The notes under the pieces: model-generated
Told to the model about the DNA's origin: nothing
Databases searched by the model: none
The model's input: the letters and a program-made list of their open reading frames with translations, nothing else
Part shown: positions 8,260 through 15,726 of the stretch, piece by piece
Layout of the letters: each line of letters begins with the position of its first letter
Numbering within the stretch: the first letter of the stretch is position 1
Made by a program: the position numbers and the translations under genes
NCBI RefSeq assembly: GCF_025995175.1
Contig: NZ_BAPV01000043.1
Span: 1-64,000 of the forward strand
Reading direction: 5' to 3'
Source: Asaia krungthepensis NRIC 0535
Lineage (GTDB): Bacteria > Pseudomonadota > Alphaproteobacteria > Acetobacterales > Acetobacteraceae
Length of the DNA: 64,000 nt

Positions 8260-9051
8260 TCATTTCCTACCGCTATCATTTGACATACGTAAAGACCCAG
8301 GCGCCGTAGAAAGTGCGAGGACTGGCTCTGTCCGCCAGCTTGCCGGAAAGCTGGCACGCAGTGCGTCCAGCCGCGGGGCATCATAGGTCTCGATGTAGAT
8401 ATTATGCGGATAACGCGCGGCAAAATTCTGATGCTCTCTTTCCGCCCCGGTAAACGCCTTGTCAGGCTGAACATGCGTTGCGATGGGCTGGGCAAAGATA
8501 TGGGCGGCATCAAGCTGCGCGATATAGGCCTCTGCCTCGCGCGCCTGTTGCGCTGTGCGCGTGAAGATGACGGATCGGTATTGCGGCCCCGTATCGGGGA
8601 ATTGCTGGTCGATCTGCGTCGGGTCCAGTGCCACGGTGAAGAATATCCGCATCAGCGTGCCAAAGCTGACGAGGGTGGGATCATACTCAACCTCAACCGA
8701 TTCCGCATGACCGGTATCGCCTTCGCTGACGCGTTCATACTGGGCCGTGTCACGCGCACCGCCGTCATATCCGGCTCGGGTGGCTGTGACGCCTCGCACA
8801 TGCTGGAATATGCTCTGCACCCCCCAGAAACACCCTCCCGCAAAAACGACGCTGGATGGGGTCATCCCCGGACGGGAATCATCGGGGGGGGCCGTCATCT
8901 GCCCGATGGGTTTGTCGTTACCGGTCTTTGCCACGATAACGGGCTCAGGCAGGGTCGGATAGGCAGACGCCCTTGAGGTAGCCTCGTGCAGAATTCCATA
9001 AAGGCTGAATGTGGCGAGCGCGACGCCAAGCACGTTTTTTCTGATCATCAT
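8260..9051 (-). CDS. msrA: Peptide methionine-S-sulfoxide reductase MsrA, exported
   Basis: A 263-residue protein. An N-terminal hydrophobic segment (VLGVALATFSLYGILHEA) looks like a signal peptide or anchor, and the MsrA domain starts near residue 65 with the catalytic GGCFWG, Cys74. Family segments GYDGGA, GHAESVEVEYDP and YRSVIF follow. It reduces the S epimer of methionine sulfoxide. The exported location is unusual compared with cytosolic MsrA and fits repair of periplasmic protein. It lies eight bases downstream of msrB and 30 bp before sigF in the same operon. Confidence 0.93.
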   Translation of the reverse strand: MMIRKNVLGVALATFSLYGILHEATSRASAYPTLPEPVIVAKTGNDKPIGQMTAPPDDSRPGMTPSSVVFAGGCFWGVQSIFQHVRGVTATRAGYDGGARDTAQYERVSEGDTGHAESVEVEYDPTLVSFGTLMRIFFTVALDPTQIDQQFPDTGPQYRSVIFTRTAQQAREAEAYIAQLDAAHIFAQPIATHVQPDKAFTGAEREHQNFAARYPHNIYIETYDAPRLDALRASFPASWRTEPVLALSTAPGSLRMSNDSGRK

Positions 9052-9059
9052 GCGAACTT

Positions 9060-9521
9060 TCAGACTGGCCTGAAGGTAAGGGCTGCGCCGTTCATGCAGT
9101 AGCGCAATCCGGTCGGTTGGGGACCGTCATCAAAGACATGGCCAAGATGACCACCGCATGTCGCGCACCGTACCTCCGTGCGCTCCATGCCAAGACTGTC
9201 ATCCCCACGCTCCTGAACAGCATGGGGCAGCGCTGCCGTGAAACTTGGCCAGCCTGTCCCGCTTTCGAACTTGCTGCGTGAGTCAAATGCCGGCGTTGCG
9301 CAGCCTGCGCAGGCAAACCGCCCCTGTCGGTGTTCGTTCAGGAGCGGGCTGGACCAGGGTGCCTCTGTGCCAGCCTCGCGCAGAATCTCGAATTGCTCCG
9401 GTGTGAGCAGGCGCCGCCATTCAGCAGCACTATGCGTCACGGGATAAGGTTCTGCGCCCCAGGCGCGGCCCGACAGAGCCAGACAGACTGAAGCAAGGCA
9501 GAATTGTCGACGCGATGTCAT
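9060..9521 (-). CDS. msrB: Peptide methionine-R-sulfoxide reductase MsrB, exported
   Basis: A 153-residue MsrB. The N-terminus MTSRRQFCLASVCLALSG resembles a Tat/Sec signal. Zinc-binding cysteines are at 71/74 (CAGC) and 119/122 (CATC), and the catalytic Cys142 lies in RYCMNG. The frame is open back to an ATG at 9548, but that start lies only seven bases from the promoter's -10 element, so 9521 with an AAGGG ribosome site was preferred. First gene of msrB-msrA-sigF-nrsF; reduces the R epimer, complementing MsrA. Confidence 0.93.
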   Translation of the reverse strand: MTSRRQFCLASVCLALSGRAWGAEPYPVTHSAAEWRRLLTPEQFEILREAGTEAPWSSPLLNEHRQGRFACAGCATPAFDSRSKFESGTGWPSFTAALPHAVQERGDDSLGMERTEVRCATCGGHLGHVFDDGPQPTGLRYCMNGAALTFRPV

Positions 9522-9555
9522 GAACTTCGCCCTTTTGCTGAATTTCACACCATCC

Positions 9556-9581
9556 TTCGTGCTGCACCGCGCAGAGGTTAC
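9556..9581 (-). promoter_or_regulatory. SigF-type promoter for msrB-msrA-sigF-nrsF
   Basis: Reading the minus strand, GTAACC (9581-9576) is followed after exactly 16 bases by CGAA (9559-9556), 35 bases before the chosen msrB ATG. This matches the GTAACC-N16-CGAA motif known for Caulobacter SigF (from memory). The same spacing occurs in two other promoters of this island. Confidence 0.8.
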
Positions 9582-9615
9582 GGGCAGTCACACCGTTTTT
9601 TTTTCAGCCCGTGCT

Positions 9616-9641
9616 GTAACTTTTAGGGGCCTGCGCACGAA
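9616..9641 (+). promoter_or_regulatory. SigF-type promoter for the YedZ/YedY-like pair
   Basis: GTAACT (9616-9621), 16 bases, CGAA (9638-9641), placed 44 bases before the ATG at 9685. It differs from the msrB promoter by one base in the -35 element and is arranged divergently from it within an 86-bp stretch. Confidence 0.78.
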
Positions 9642-9684
9642 GGAAGCTCTGCCAGCCTCCAGAAGACTCAGGGAACGAACTGCC

Positions 9685-10308
9685 ATGTCACGATCGCGAC
9701 GCGCGCCCGCACCGATCATACGCCTCACCCATTGGGCAGGCGCGCTTGCCATGCTCGTCATGATCGGTAGTGGCTGGCAGATCTACAACGCCTCCCCTAT
9801 CCTGCCTTTCGAATTCCCCGCTGCCATCACTCTTGGAGGCTGGCTTGGCGGCGGCATTGCCTGGCATTTTGCTGCCATGTGGGTGCTGATGGGGGCGGGG
9901 CTGGTTTACGTTGTGTATGGCGCCGCTAGCGGGCATTTTCGCAACGACCTGCGCCCCGCAGGACCGCGATCTGTGGTGAGGGATATTGGGCAGGCCCTGC
10001 GCCTGAAGCTCTCCCACAAGGCCGGGCACTACAACGCCGTGCAACGTGCGCTCTACACGGGCGTGCTTGTGGTGGCTGTGCTGACGGTCACGACGGGCCT
10101 TTCGATCTGGAAGCCCGTGCAACTTGGATGGCTGACCTGGTTGTTCGGAGGCTACGACATTGCCCGGTGCATCCATTTTGCCATGATGAGCCTGATTGTG
10201 GGCTTTCTTCTACTTCATGTCGCGCTTGCCCTGATGGTGCCTGCCACCTTGTGGGGCATGGTGTTCGGGCGACGCATGCCAGATAGCGACAAGGAGAGCG
10301 CATCATGA
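9685..10308 (+). CDS. YedZ-like cytochrome b561-type membrane subunit
   Basis: A 207-residue membrane protein with four main hydrophobic segments and candidate haem-ligating histidines (RLTHWAG, AWHFAAMW, HFAMMSL, LLHVALAL). It resembles the small b-type cytochromes paired with YedY-like molybdoenzymes (YedZ1 type). ATG 9685 was chosen because the upstream open frame crosses the promoter at 9616-9641. The final four bases overlap the following oxidoreductase gene (ATGA), indicating coupling. It probably passes quinol electrons to the periplasmic molybdoenzyme. Confidence 0.85.
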   Translation: MSRSRRAPAPIIRLTHWAGALAMLVMIGSGWQIYNASPILPFEFPAAITLGGWLGGGIAWHFAAMWVLMGAGLVYVVYGAASGHFRNDLRPAGPRSVVRDIGQALRLKLSHKAGHYNAVQRALYTGVLVVAVLTVTTGLSIWKPVQLGWLTWLFGGYDIARCIHFAMMSLIVGFLLLHVALALMVPATLWGMVFGRRMPDSDKESAS

Positions 10309-11054
10309 GCCCGCCGAAAATCGACCGCGCCGGTGTCGCGCCTGAGTTGCGCAAGCTCGAACGCAGGCTCTTCCTGCGGAACAGTCTTTCGCTTGGTGGG
10401 CTTTCCCTGCTGTCAGGCTGCGCACTGGACGATAATGCGTCGGTGGAACACGCCCTCAGCCTGATGTCACGTTTCACCGACCGGGTGCAGGCGCTTCTTT
10501 TCAGCCGTCAGCGCCTCGCAAGGGAATTTGACCCGTCACGCATCACACATCCCTTTCCATTCAATGCCTATTATGACGAGAGCGACGTAAGGCTCGTCGA
10601 GACTTCATCCTGGCGGCTGGAGGTGAGCGGGCTTGTTTCAGACAAGAGCCCCTGGTCGGTCGCCCGGTTTCGTACCCTGCCGCAGAAAAGGCAGATCACG
10701 CGACATATCTGCGTGGAGGGGTGGAGCGCTATCGGAGATTGGTCGGGGGTTCCGCTCTCTGTATTCCTGCAACATGTCGGGGCCGATCTGCGGGCAAAAT
10801 ATGTGAACTTCCGCTGTTTTGATGATTACAGCACGAGTATCGACATGGCGACGGCACTTCATCCGCAGACAATCATGGCGCTGGATTTCGGCGGGAACCC
10901 TCTCCCACCCGCCTATGGCGCCCCGATGAAGATCCGCATCCCTACAAAACTCGGCTATAAAAACCCGAAATATCTCGCCTCCATCGAGGTTACGAATCAT
11001 TTCCCGGGCGGATATTGGGAAGACCAGGGATATGACTGGTTCGGCGGTTCATAA
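10305..11054 (+). CDS. YedY1-like molybdopterin-dependent oxidoreductase, Tat-exported
   Basis: A 249-residue sulfite-oxidase-fold protein. The N-terminal RRLFLRNSLSLGGLSLLSGC looks like a Tat leader, possibly with a lipobox-like Cys39. The molybdenum-ligating cysteine is Cys136 in HICVEGWSAIGDWSG, followed by family segments YSTSIDMATAL, PPAYGAPMKI and GYKNPKYLA. It is shorter than E. coli MsrP (about 334 residues). Coupled to the cytochrome gene. In Azospira the related YedY1 is known to reduce methionine sulfoxide in a periplasmic methionine-rich peptide; the same role is inferred here. Confidence 0.88.
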   Translation: MSPPKIDRAGVAPELRKLERRLFLRNSLSLGGLSLLSGCALDDNASVEHALSLMSRFTDRVQALLFSRQRLAREFDPSRITHPFPFNAYYDESDVRLVETSSWRLEVSGLVSDKSPWSVARFRTLPQKRQITRHICVEGWSAIGDWSGVPLSVFLQHVGADLRAKYVNFRCFDDYSTSIDMATALHPQTIMALDFGGNPLPPAYGAPMKIRIPTKLGYKNPKYLASIEVTNHFPGGYWEDQGYDWFGGS

Positions 11055-11070
11055 AAAAGCACACAGGCAT

Positions 11071-11096
11071 GTAACCTGCGGCAAAGCTGAGGCGAA
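11071..11096 (+). promoter_or_regulatory. SigF-type promoter for the methionine-rich peptide gene
   Basis: GTAACC (11071-11076), 16 bases, CGAA (11093-11096), 65 bases before the ATG at 11162. Exact match to the motif upstream of msrB, giving the third copy within 1.6 kb. Confidence 0.8.
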
Positions 11097-11161
11097 AGAA
11101 AAGATATCGGAAGCTGGCGCGTCCATTTTCCGATCCTTTGAACCGATCCAGGAATGTAATC

Positions 11162-11515
11162 ATGTCTTTTCGTACACTCGCACTTGCCTGTGCCTTTTCT
11201 TCGACAATGCTGCTGGGAGCCCCTGCCTTCGCTCAGGACACCATGTCACAAGGGACGATGTCGCAGGGCGCTATGGCACATGACAGCATGTCCCACGGTG
11301 ACATGTCCTCCGACAGCATGAAGAAGCATGCCATGACGAAGGACGAAATGGCGCCCCACGGGTTGTCGAAGCAGTCCATGAGCAAGCATGGCAGCATGAT
11401 GAAGTCAGAGGGTATGGAAAAGAAGAACAAAATGGGCAGTGCGATGAAACACGACCCGATGGAACATGACGCGATGAGCAATGACTCGAAAGGCGCCATG
11501 GCAAAGCCGAACTGA
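11162..11515 (+). CDS. mrpX: Exported methionine-rich repeat peptide, MrpX-like
   Basis: A 117-residue precursor: a 24-residue Sec signal (MSFRTLALACAFSS... ending APAFA) and a 93-residue mature chain with 17 methionines and 7 histidines. Methionines recur about every five residues (DTM, QGTM, QGAM, HDSM, HGDM, SDSM, KHAM, KDEM). It is hydrophilic and probably disordered. This fits MXKDX-repeat / MrpX proteins, thought to act as sacrificial oxidant sinks recycled by methionine sulfoxide reductases. AGGA eight bases upstream supports the start at 11162 rather than 11138. Confidence 0.88.
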   Translation: MSFRTLALACAFSSTMLLGAPAFAQDTMSQGTMSQGAMAHDSMSHGDMSSDSMKKHAMTKDEMAPHGLSKQSMSKHGSMMKSEGMEKKNKMGSAMKHDPMEHDAMSNDSKGAMAKPN

Positions 11516-11525
11516 GGGCCTTACG

Positions 11526-11546
11526 CCTGTGGTCAAAAGCCACAGG
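11526..11546 (+). terminator. Hairpin after mrpX
   Basis: CCTGTGG (11526-11532), a seven-base loop, CCACAGG (11540-11546), ten bases after the mrpX stop. A perfect 7-bp stem without a strong T-tract. Confidence 0.5.
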
Positions 11547-11685
11547 TCGACCCTTCCGGGGCGTAATCGGGCTCTGATCCTAGCGAAATGTCAAACAGCG
11601 TCGGGGCGACGGTAGGCTAAGATCATGTCAGATAGCGTTCGCATTCGCTGCGGATAAGCTGTGTCCCACGGGAGGATATGGGCGA

Positions 11686-12564
11686 TTATCCTGTCATATG
11701 TGCGCGCAAAGCATCAATAAATACCCGGACCTTGGAGGAGAGGCTCCGATGCGCTGCGTAGACGGCATGTACCTCCACCGTTTCCGCTTCATAGTCGGGG
11801 AGTAGTCTCACAAGCCTCCTCTTCTCGAGTGAGGGGTTTGCCGAGAAGGCAGGCAAACGTCCTACCCCTCCCCCGCTTTCAAGAACCACCTGCAGGACGG
11901 CGGGCTCCGGGATGACGGATCGAACTGCGACGGGTATGCGATGCTCGCACCCCGCGCTATCTTTGAAACGCCAGATCGACGGTTGATCGGTCCACCCAAG
12001 CAACTCGTGATCGGCCAGGTCCTGCGGCGTTTGGGGCGTACCCCTTTCTGAGAGATGGGCCGGGCTGGCACAGGGCCATAATTCGATCCTGCCCAGTTTG
12101 CTGGCGATCAGGTCGGAGTCGGGCATGGCCCCTATCCGGATTGCCACGTCGACATCCTCCTTCGCCAGATCGACGATCCGGTTCTCGGCCTCAAGATGAA
12201 CGCGCAGATCAGGGTAGTCTCGCAGAAAATGCGGCAGCATCGGCGCCACCAGCCCGATTGCGAACGTCGTTGCCGCGCTGATCTTCAGAACGCCTCGAGG
12301 TTGCCCCGTCACTCCATCGAGGGCCGCGGTAGCCTCATTCAGATCGTCCATGACGCGTCTAGCATGGATCAAGAGTATGCGCCCGGCCTCGGTCAGTCTG
12401 AGGGCATGCGCGCCGCGTTCGAACAGTTTCGCCCCGATTTCCCTCTCCAGACGGAACAGAGCCCGGCTGAGCGAAGATTTAGGCGTTCCCGTGACGCGCG
12501 AGGCCGCACTGAGGCTCATGGTCTCTGCGATGCGCAGAAAGCTCCCGAGATCATCTGAGTTCAT
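11686..12564 (-). CDS. LysR-family transcriptional regulator
   Basis: A 292-residue LysR protein when started at 12564 (MNSDDLGSFLRIAETMSLSA). The helix-turn-helix is in residues 1-60 (MSLSAASRVTGTPKSSLSRALFRLE), followed by an effector domain. An in-frame ATG at 12579 would fall inside the palindrome at 12572-12589, so the later start is preferred. Divergent from the NmrA-like gene at 12663, which it probably regulates together with itself. Confidence 0.88.
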   Translation of the reverse strand: MNSDDLGSFLRIAETMSLSAASRVTGTPKSSLSRALFRLEREIGAKLFERGAHALRLTEAGRILLIHARRVMDDLNEATAALDGVTGQPRGVLKISAATTFAIGLVAPMLPHFLRDYPDLRVHLEAENRIVDLAKEDVDVAIRIGAMPDSDLIASKLGRIELWPCASPAHLSERGTPQTPQDLADHELLGWTDQPSIWRFKDSAGCEHRIPVAVRSVIPEPAVLQVVLESGGGVGRLPAFSANPSLEKRRLVRLLPDYEAETVEVHAVYAAHRSLSSKVRVFIDALRAHMTG

Positions 12565-12571
12565 GGGCTCG

Positions 12572-12589
12572 TGTTCCATATATGGAACA
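12572..12589. promoter_or_regulatory. 18-bp perfect palindrome, candidate LysR operator
   Basis: TGTTCCATATATGGAACA is a perfect inverted repeat between the divergent LysR gene (starts 12564) and the NmrA-like gene (starts 12663). It contains a T-N11-A core as expected for a LysR site. No other function was assigned to this interval. Confidence 0.6.
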
Positions 12590-12662
12590 AGACGTCTACG
12601 ATGACGCAGCTGCCCTGTCCAACGGGAACGGCTTATCGTGCCCCTTCAGTAAGGGGGCCGAG

Positions 12663-13532
12663 ATGTCAAAACCAGTCATTCTGATTACGGGCGCGACCGG
12701 ACAACAAGGCGGAGCCACGATCCGAGAGATGCAACGTCGAGGGCATTGGCACATGCGCGCGCTCGTCCGGAGCCCGCAGACGCCAAAAGCAGTCGCTCTG
12801 GCAAAGCACGGGGTTGAGCTCGCCCATGGTGATCTGGACGATGAACATTCCCTGCGATTGGCGCTTGACGGGGCAGAAGGCGTTTTATCTGTCCAGTCGC
12901 CCATGAAGATCGGTCCAGCCGGTGAGGAGCGACAGGGGAAAACGCTCGCCAGCCTCGCCAAGAAGAGTGGCGTGCGGCACTTCGTGCAGTGCTCCGCAGG
13001 CGGGGTTGAGCGACGGAGCGGCGTTCCCCATTTCGAGAGCAAATGGGCGATTGAGCAGCACATTGCGTCACTGAACTTGCCGGCTACGGTTCTGCGTCCA
13101 GCGGCCTTTATGGAAAACTTTTCGAGCCTGATCTTTCGGATCACTATGCTGTCCATGATGAAGACCTATCTGGGGCCGGATCAGGCCATGCAGCTTGTCT
13201 CGGTGCAGGATGTCGCCTGGTTCGCTGCAGAGGCGTTCGAGAAACCCGATGAGTACCTTGGTCGGGCCATGGAGCTTGCAGGCGATAGTGTGACGTGCCG
13301 CTCCGCAGCGTCGTCTCTCAGGCGGACAGGTATCCGCCCTGCCCGCGGCTTTACGATCCCCTCTGTCATGCGAGCGCGCCTGCCCAAAGACTTTCGTCTG
13401 ATGTTCGAGTGGATCGCCCGAGACGGGTTCAAGGCTGATGTCTCCGTTCTGCGGCGTGAGAACCCGGCATTATTGACTGTCGAGGACTGGGCAAAGCAAC
13501 GCGCAAAGGCTAGCCGTCGACGCCTCTCATAG
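12663..13532 (+). CDS. NmrA-like NAD(P)-binding protein
   Basis: A 289-residue atypical SDR. The N-terminal glycine motif ITGATGQQGGAT is the NmrA/HSCARG signature, followed by RALVRS (NADP phosphate contact), HGDLDD, QCSAGGVER and LRPAAFMENF. Members bind NAD(P) and act as redox sensors or quinone/azo-type reductases. The start was set at ATG 12663, where the domain begins; the open frame extends upstream without support. Divergent partner of the LysR gene, sharing the palindromic operator. Confidence 0.88.
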   Translation: MSKPVILITGATGQQGGATIREMQRRGHWHMRALVRSPQTPKAVALAKHGVELAHGDLDDEHSLRLALDGAEGVLSVQSPMKIGPAGEERQGKTLASLAKKSGVRHFVQCSAGGVERRSGVPHFESKWAIEQHIASLNLPATVLRPAAFMENFSSLIFRITMLSMMKTYLGPDQAMQLVSVQDVAWFAAEAFEKPDEYLGRAMELAGDSVTCRSAASSLRRTGIRPARGFTIPSVMRARLPKDFRLMFEWIARDGFKADVSVLRRENPALLTVEDWAKQRAKASRRRLS

Positions 13533-14138
13533 TCTGATGATCGGGTCAGGTCGGGCGACAATGCGCAGCGAGATGAGGTTGCAGATTAGCAAGAATTGGT
13601 GGGCTTACTTGAGCTTTTTCTCTCCGTTCTTCCTTTTTACGAAGGTGGATTTGGTCGGCGCAAAATATCGAATCATGGCCTTATCGTGCAGGTAGGCTCG
13701 GAGGAATTTTAAGCACGCGATTTCGTCAGCAGAACCAGACAGTTTTGCCTATCGGTTTTTTTAAGGGTAGCCCTCTGGTTCAGGTCGCGTGCCGCAAGAA
13801 TTTTCCGTCAAACAGTGGATGTCGGTCCCGAAACGATAAGCGCAGTTGCTCTCAAGACCTGCCCTCGAAATCAATGATACACGTTCGAGACAATCCTCTG
13901 CATCTGTGAGGCGGAAGGATGATCGTACATTTAATCCGACTCTCCTTGAGGGCGGCACAGAGTGGATGCGTTGAGCGAGCAGTCCTGTGAGGGATATGAT
14001 CCACGCTTCTTACACCAGATTGCAGAGTTCCTGCCGCTATCATCGACCGCATCGGCAGGATTGTATGGACAGCAGTCTGATTACTTTTTAGCGCGTGTAT
14101 TCAAAAACTGGATGCTTTCGCGAATTCGGCCGCGGGTC
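13533..14138. other. Intergenic stretch without recognisable gene
   Basis: About 600 bp between the NmrA-like gene and the end of arfB. Somewhat AT-richer than its surroundings, with T-rich tracts near 13610-13640 and 13755. Short open frames on both strands lack ribosome sites or recognisable motifs. No tRNA, CRISPR or IS end was seen. Confidence 0.5.
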
Positions 14139-14561
14139 TCAGTCCTCGCGAGGCGCAGCCCGCCCGCGCTTGATCCCCGCGCGATGGGATTTGCCATCCA
14201 TCCGGCGCGCGCGGGCCGCTCGCCCCGGGCGCGTGGGAACCCGGAACGCCTGACGGTGGGCGGCTTCGCGGATCATTGTGATCAGACGTTCGATTGCGTC
14301 CTCGCGATTGCGGATCTGCGTGCGGAAGCGCCTGGCAGTGATGACGACCATGCCATCTCGCGTCGCCCGGCTCCCAGCAATTTCCAGCAATCGCAGGCGC
14401 ACCCGTTCAGGCAGGGACGCGGAACGCGCGGCATCGAAACGTAGCTGCGCTGCGGTCGCAACCTTGTTGACGCTCTGGCCGCCGGGCCCCGACGCCAGAA
14501 TATAGCTGATCTCAAGTTCATTGTCGGCAAGAGACAGGCCGGGGAGAATGGGGATTGCCAT
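14139..14561 (-). CDS. arfB: ArfB-type alternative ribosome-rescue peptidyl-tRNA hydrolase
   Basis: A 140-residue class I release-factor-like protein of typical ArfB length. The catalytic GGQ is at residues 27-29 (SGPGGQSVNKV), and the basic C-terminal tail (RRMDGKSHRAGIKRGRAA) is the part that enters the empty mRNA channel of stalled ribosomes. It hydrolyses peptidyl-tRNA on non-stop complexes. The open frame continues upstream to 14690, but the conserved N-terminus (MAIPILPGLSL) begins at 14561. Stands alone in its neighbourhood. Confidence 0.93.
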   Translation of the reverse strand: MAIPILPGLSLADNELEISYILASGPGGQSVNKVATAAQLRFDAARSASLPERVRLRLLEIAGSRATRDGMVVITARRFRTQIRNREDAIERLITMIREAAHRQAFRVPTRPGRAARARRMDGKSHRAGIKRGRAAPRED

Positions 14562-15726
14562 GAACCGCCCCATAACATATCGCACCGCGAAATACCCGCC
14601 TTTGCTGCGCGCGAAACCTTCATTGCCCCCTTGGCATGGGCATAGGAAACGGCCCCGCAGCCAGCTTGTCACGGTAGCCGCAAGGGTCATGAGACGCTTC
14701 TCAAGCGCGGTGGCATGCTTGCAAGGCTATCGCTCTAAGAGAAAAGCGGGGCTTCCCCATTTCAACGCCGGATCGGAACGGCGGTCGGAGACAGCTGCTG
14801 ACATCCTGCACCACCCACTGGGTACCCTACTGAGGCATCTGGACCTGCGTGCCACGCTACCCGACCCGCTGCGCCTGACTTCACCGAGCATAAGCGTTGA
14901 AGCCACGGCGCACCTGCGAGAAGACGACAGCGAGTTGCCTCAACAAATCATCTGGCCGGATAACGCTCGGCGCTTACCCAGCCACGTATACCGAGCGTGC
15001 TTCTACTCTAAGGAGCTATACCTCATGCATGAATGGTCTTTTCAGCAAGCTACCGAGCGGAGGCCTATTCCCTTGAAGTAGGCCCCGGTTCGGTACGGCC
15101 TGTACTTGAACTCGCTACCGGGTCGAACGTTTCTGGCCTTACGCAAAAGGAGCTCTCGGTATGGACCGGAATTTAAACCGCGCGATACGAAACTTGGGCA
15201 GGATGCTGGTCAGGTTCATGCACGAGCTTCTCGGCTCGCGCTTTTGAAAACGTGAGCAGTCTACCGTCAGGGTATCGTCGCGGCCCATCCAGACATTCGT
15301 ATGTAATCGGGACGATGACGGTGTGGGGCTCTGGGCGATGTTTCCTCCAGACGCGCCTGTTCACACCAGTGTCGTACTGTGAAAACCCGCCGCAGGTGTG
15401 GTGGCTCAAGCTAGACCGAGATCAAAACCCTATCATCGCATGGGAACCGCATCTGCAGGCTGCGAGAAACTGTGTGATGGCCCAACGAGGTGGGTCGTAG
15501 GCGCGTTTGCGCCCTTGTCGGGCTCATTCTGAGAGCGACACGTAACCTCAGGTCCATCCTCTAGGCTTCAGCGATGGATAAACATGCATGTAATTCATGT
15601 TTAAATAAGATCAAATCATTTGTGTTCATGATGTTGGTTCTTCGATAAGGATGCCTCGCTCGCACCGCGCGGCGGCAAAAATTTCGTGGCGCGGAATACA
15701 GGATCCAGCAGGGGTACCCGCCCATC
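14562..15726. other. Long intergenic region upstream of mesX
   Basis: About 1.16 kb with no gene I can support. A plus-strand open frame at 14521-15081 overlaps arfB antisense, has no RBS and shows no domain-like segment. One clear inverted repeat (15581-15605) lies 120 bp before mesX. It may be decayed sequence or contain an unrecognised RNA. Confidence 0.5.
15581..15605. promoter_or_regulatory. Inverted repeat upstream of mesX, candidate operator
   Basis: TAAACATG and CATGTTTA form perfect 8-bp arms separated by nine bases, in an AT-rich stretch 121 bp before mesX. It could be an operator dyad or a small stem. It does not fit the MetR or MetJ consensus known to me. Confidence 0.45.

Noticed and set aside
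13285-13400. Possible compensated frameshift in the C-terminal part of the NmrA-like gene.
   Set aside because: The other frames do not give a better family-like sequence, and the frame is open to a sensible end.
14521-15081. A 186-codon plus-strand open frame beside arfB.
   Set aside because: Overlaps the arfB N-terminus antisense, has no ribosome site and no recognisable domain.
15500-15726. Possible SAM or SAH riboswitch upstream of mesX.
   Set aside because: I could not fit the known SAM-I, SAM-II/V, SAM-SAH or SAH core patterns; only a simple inverted repeat is visible.
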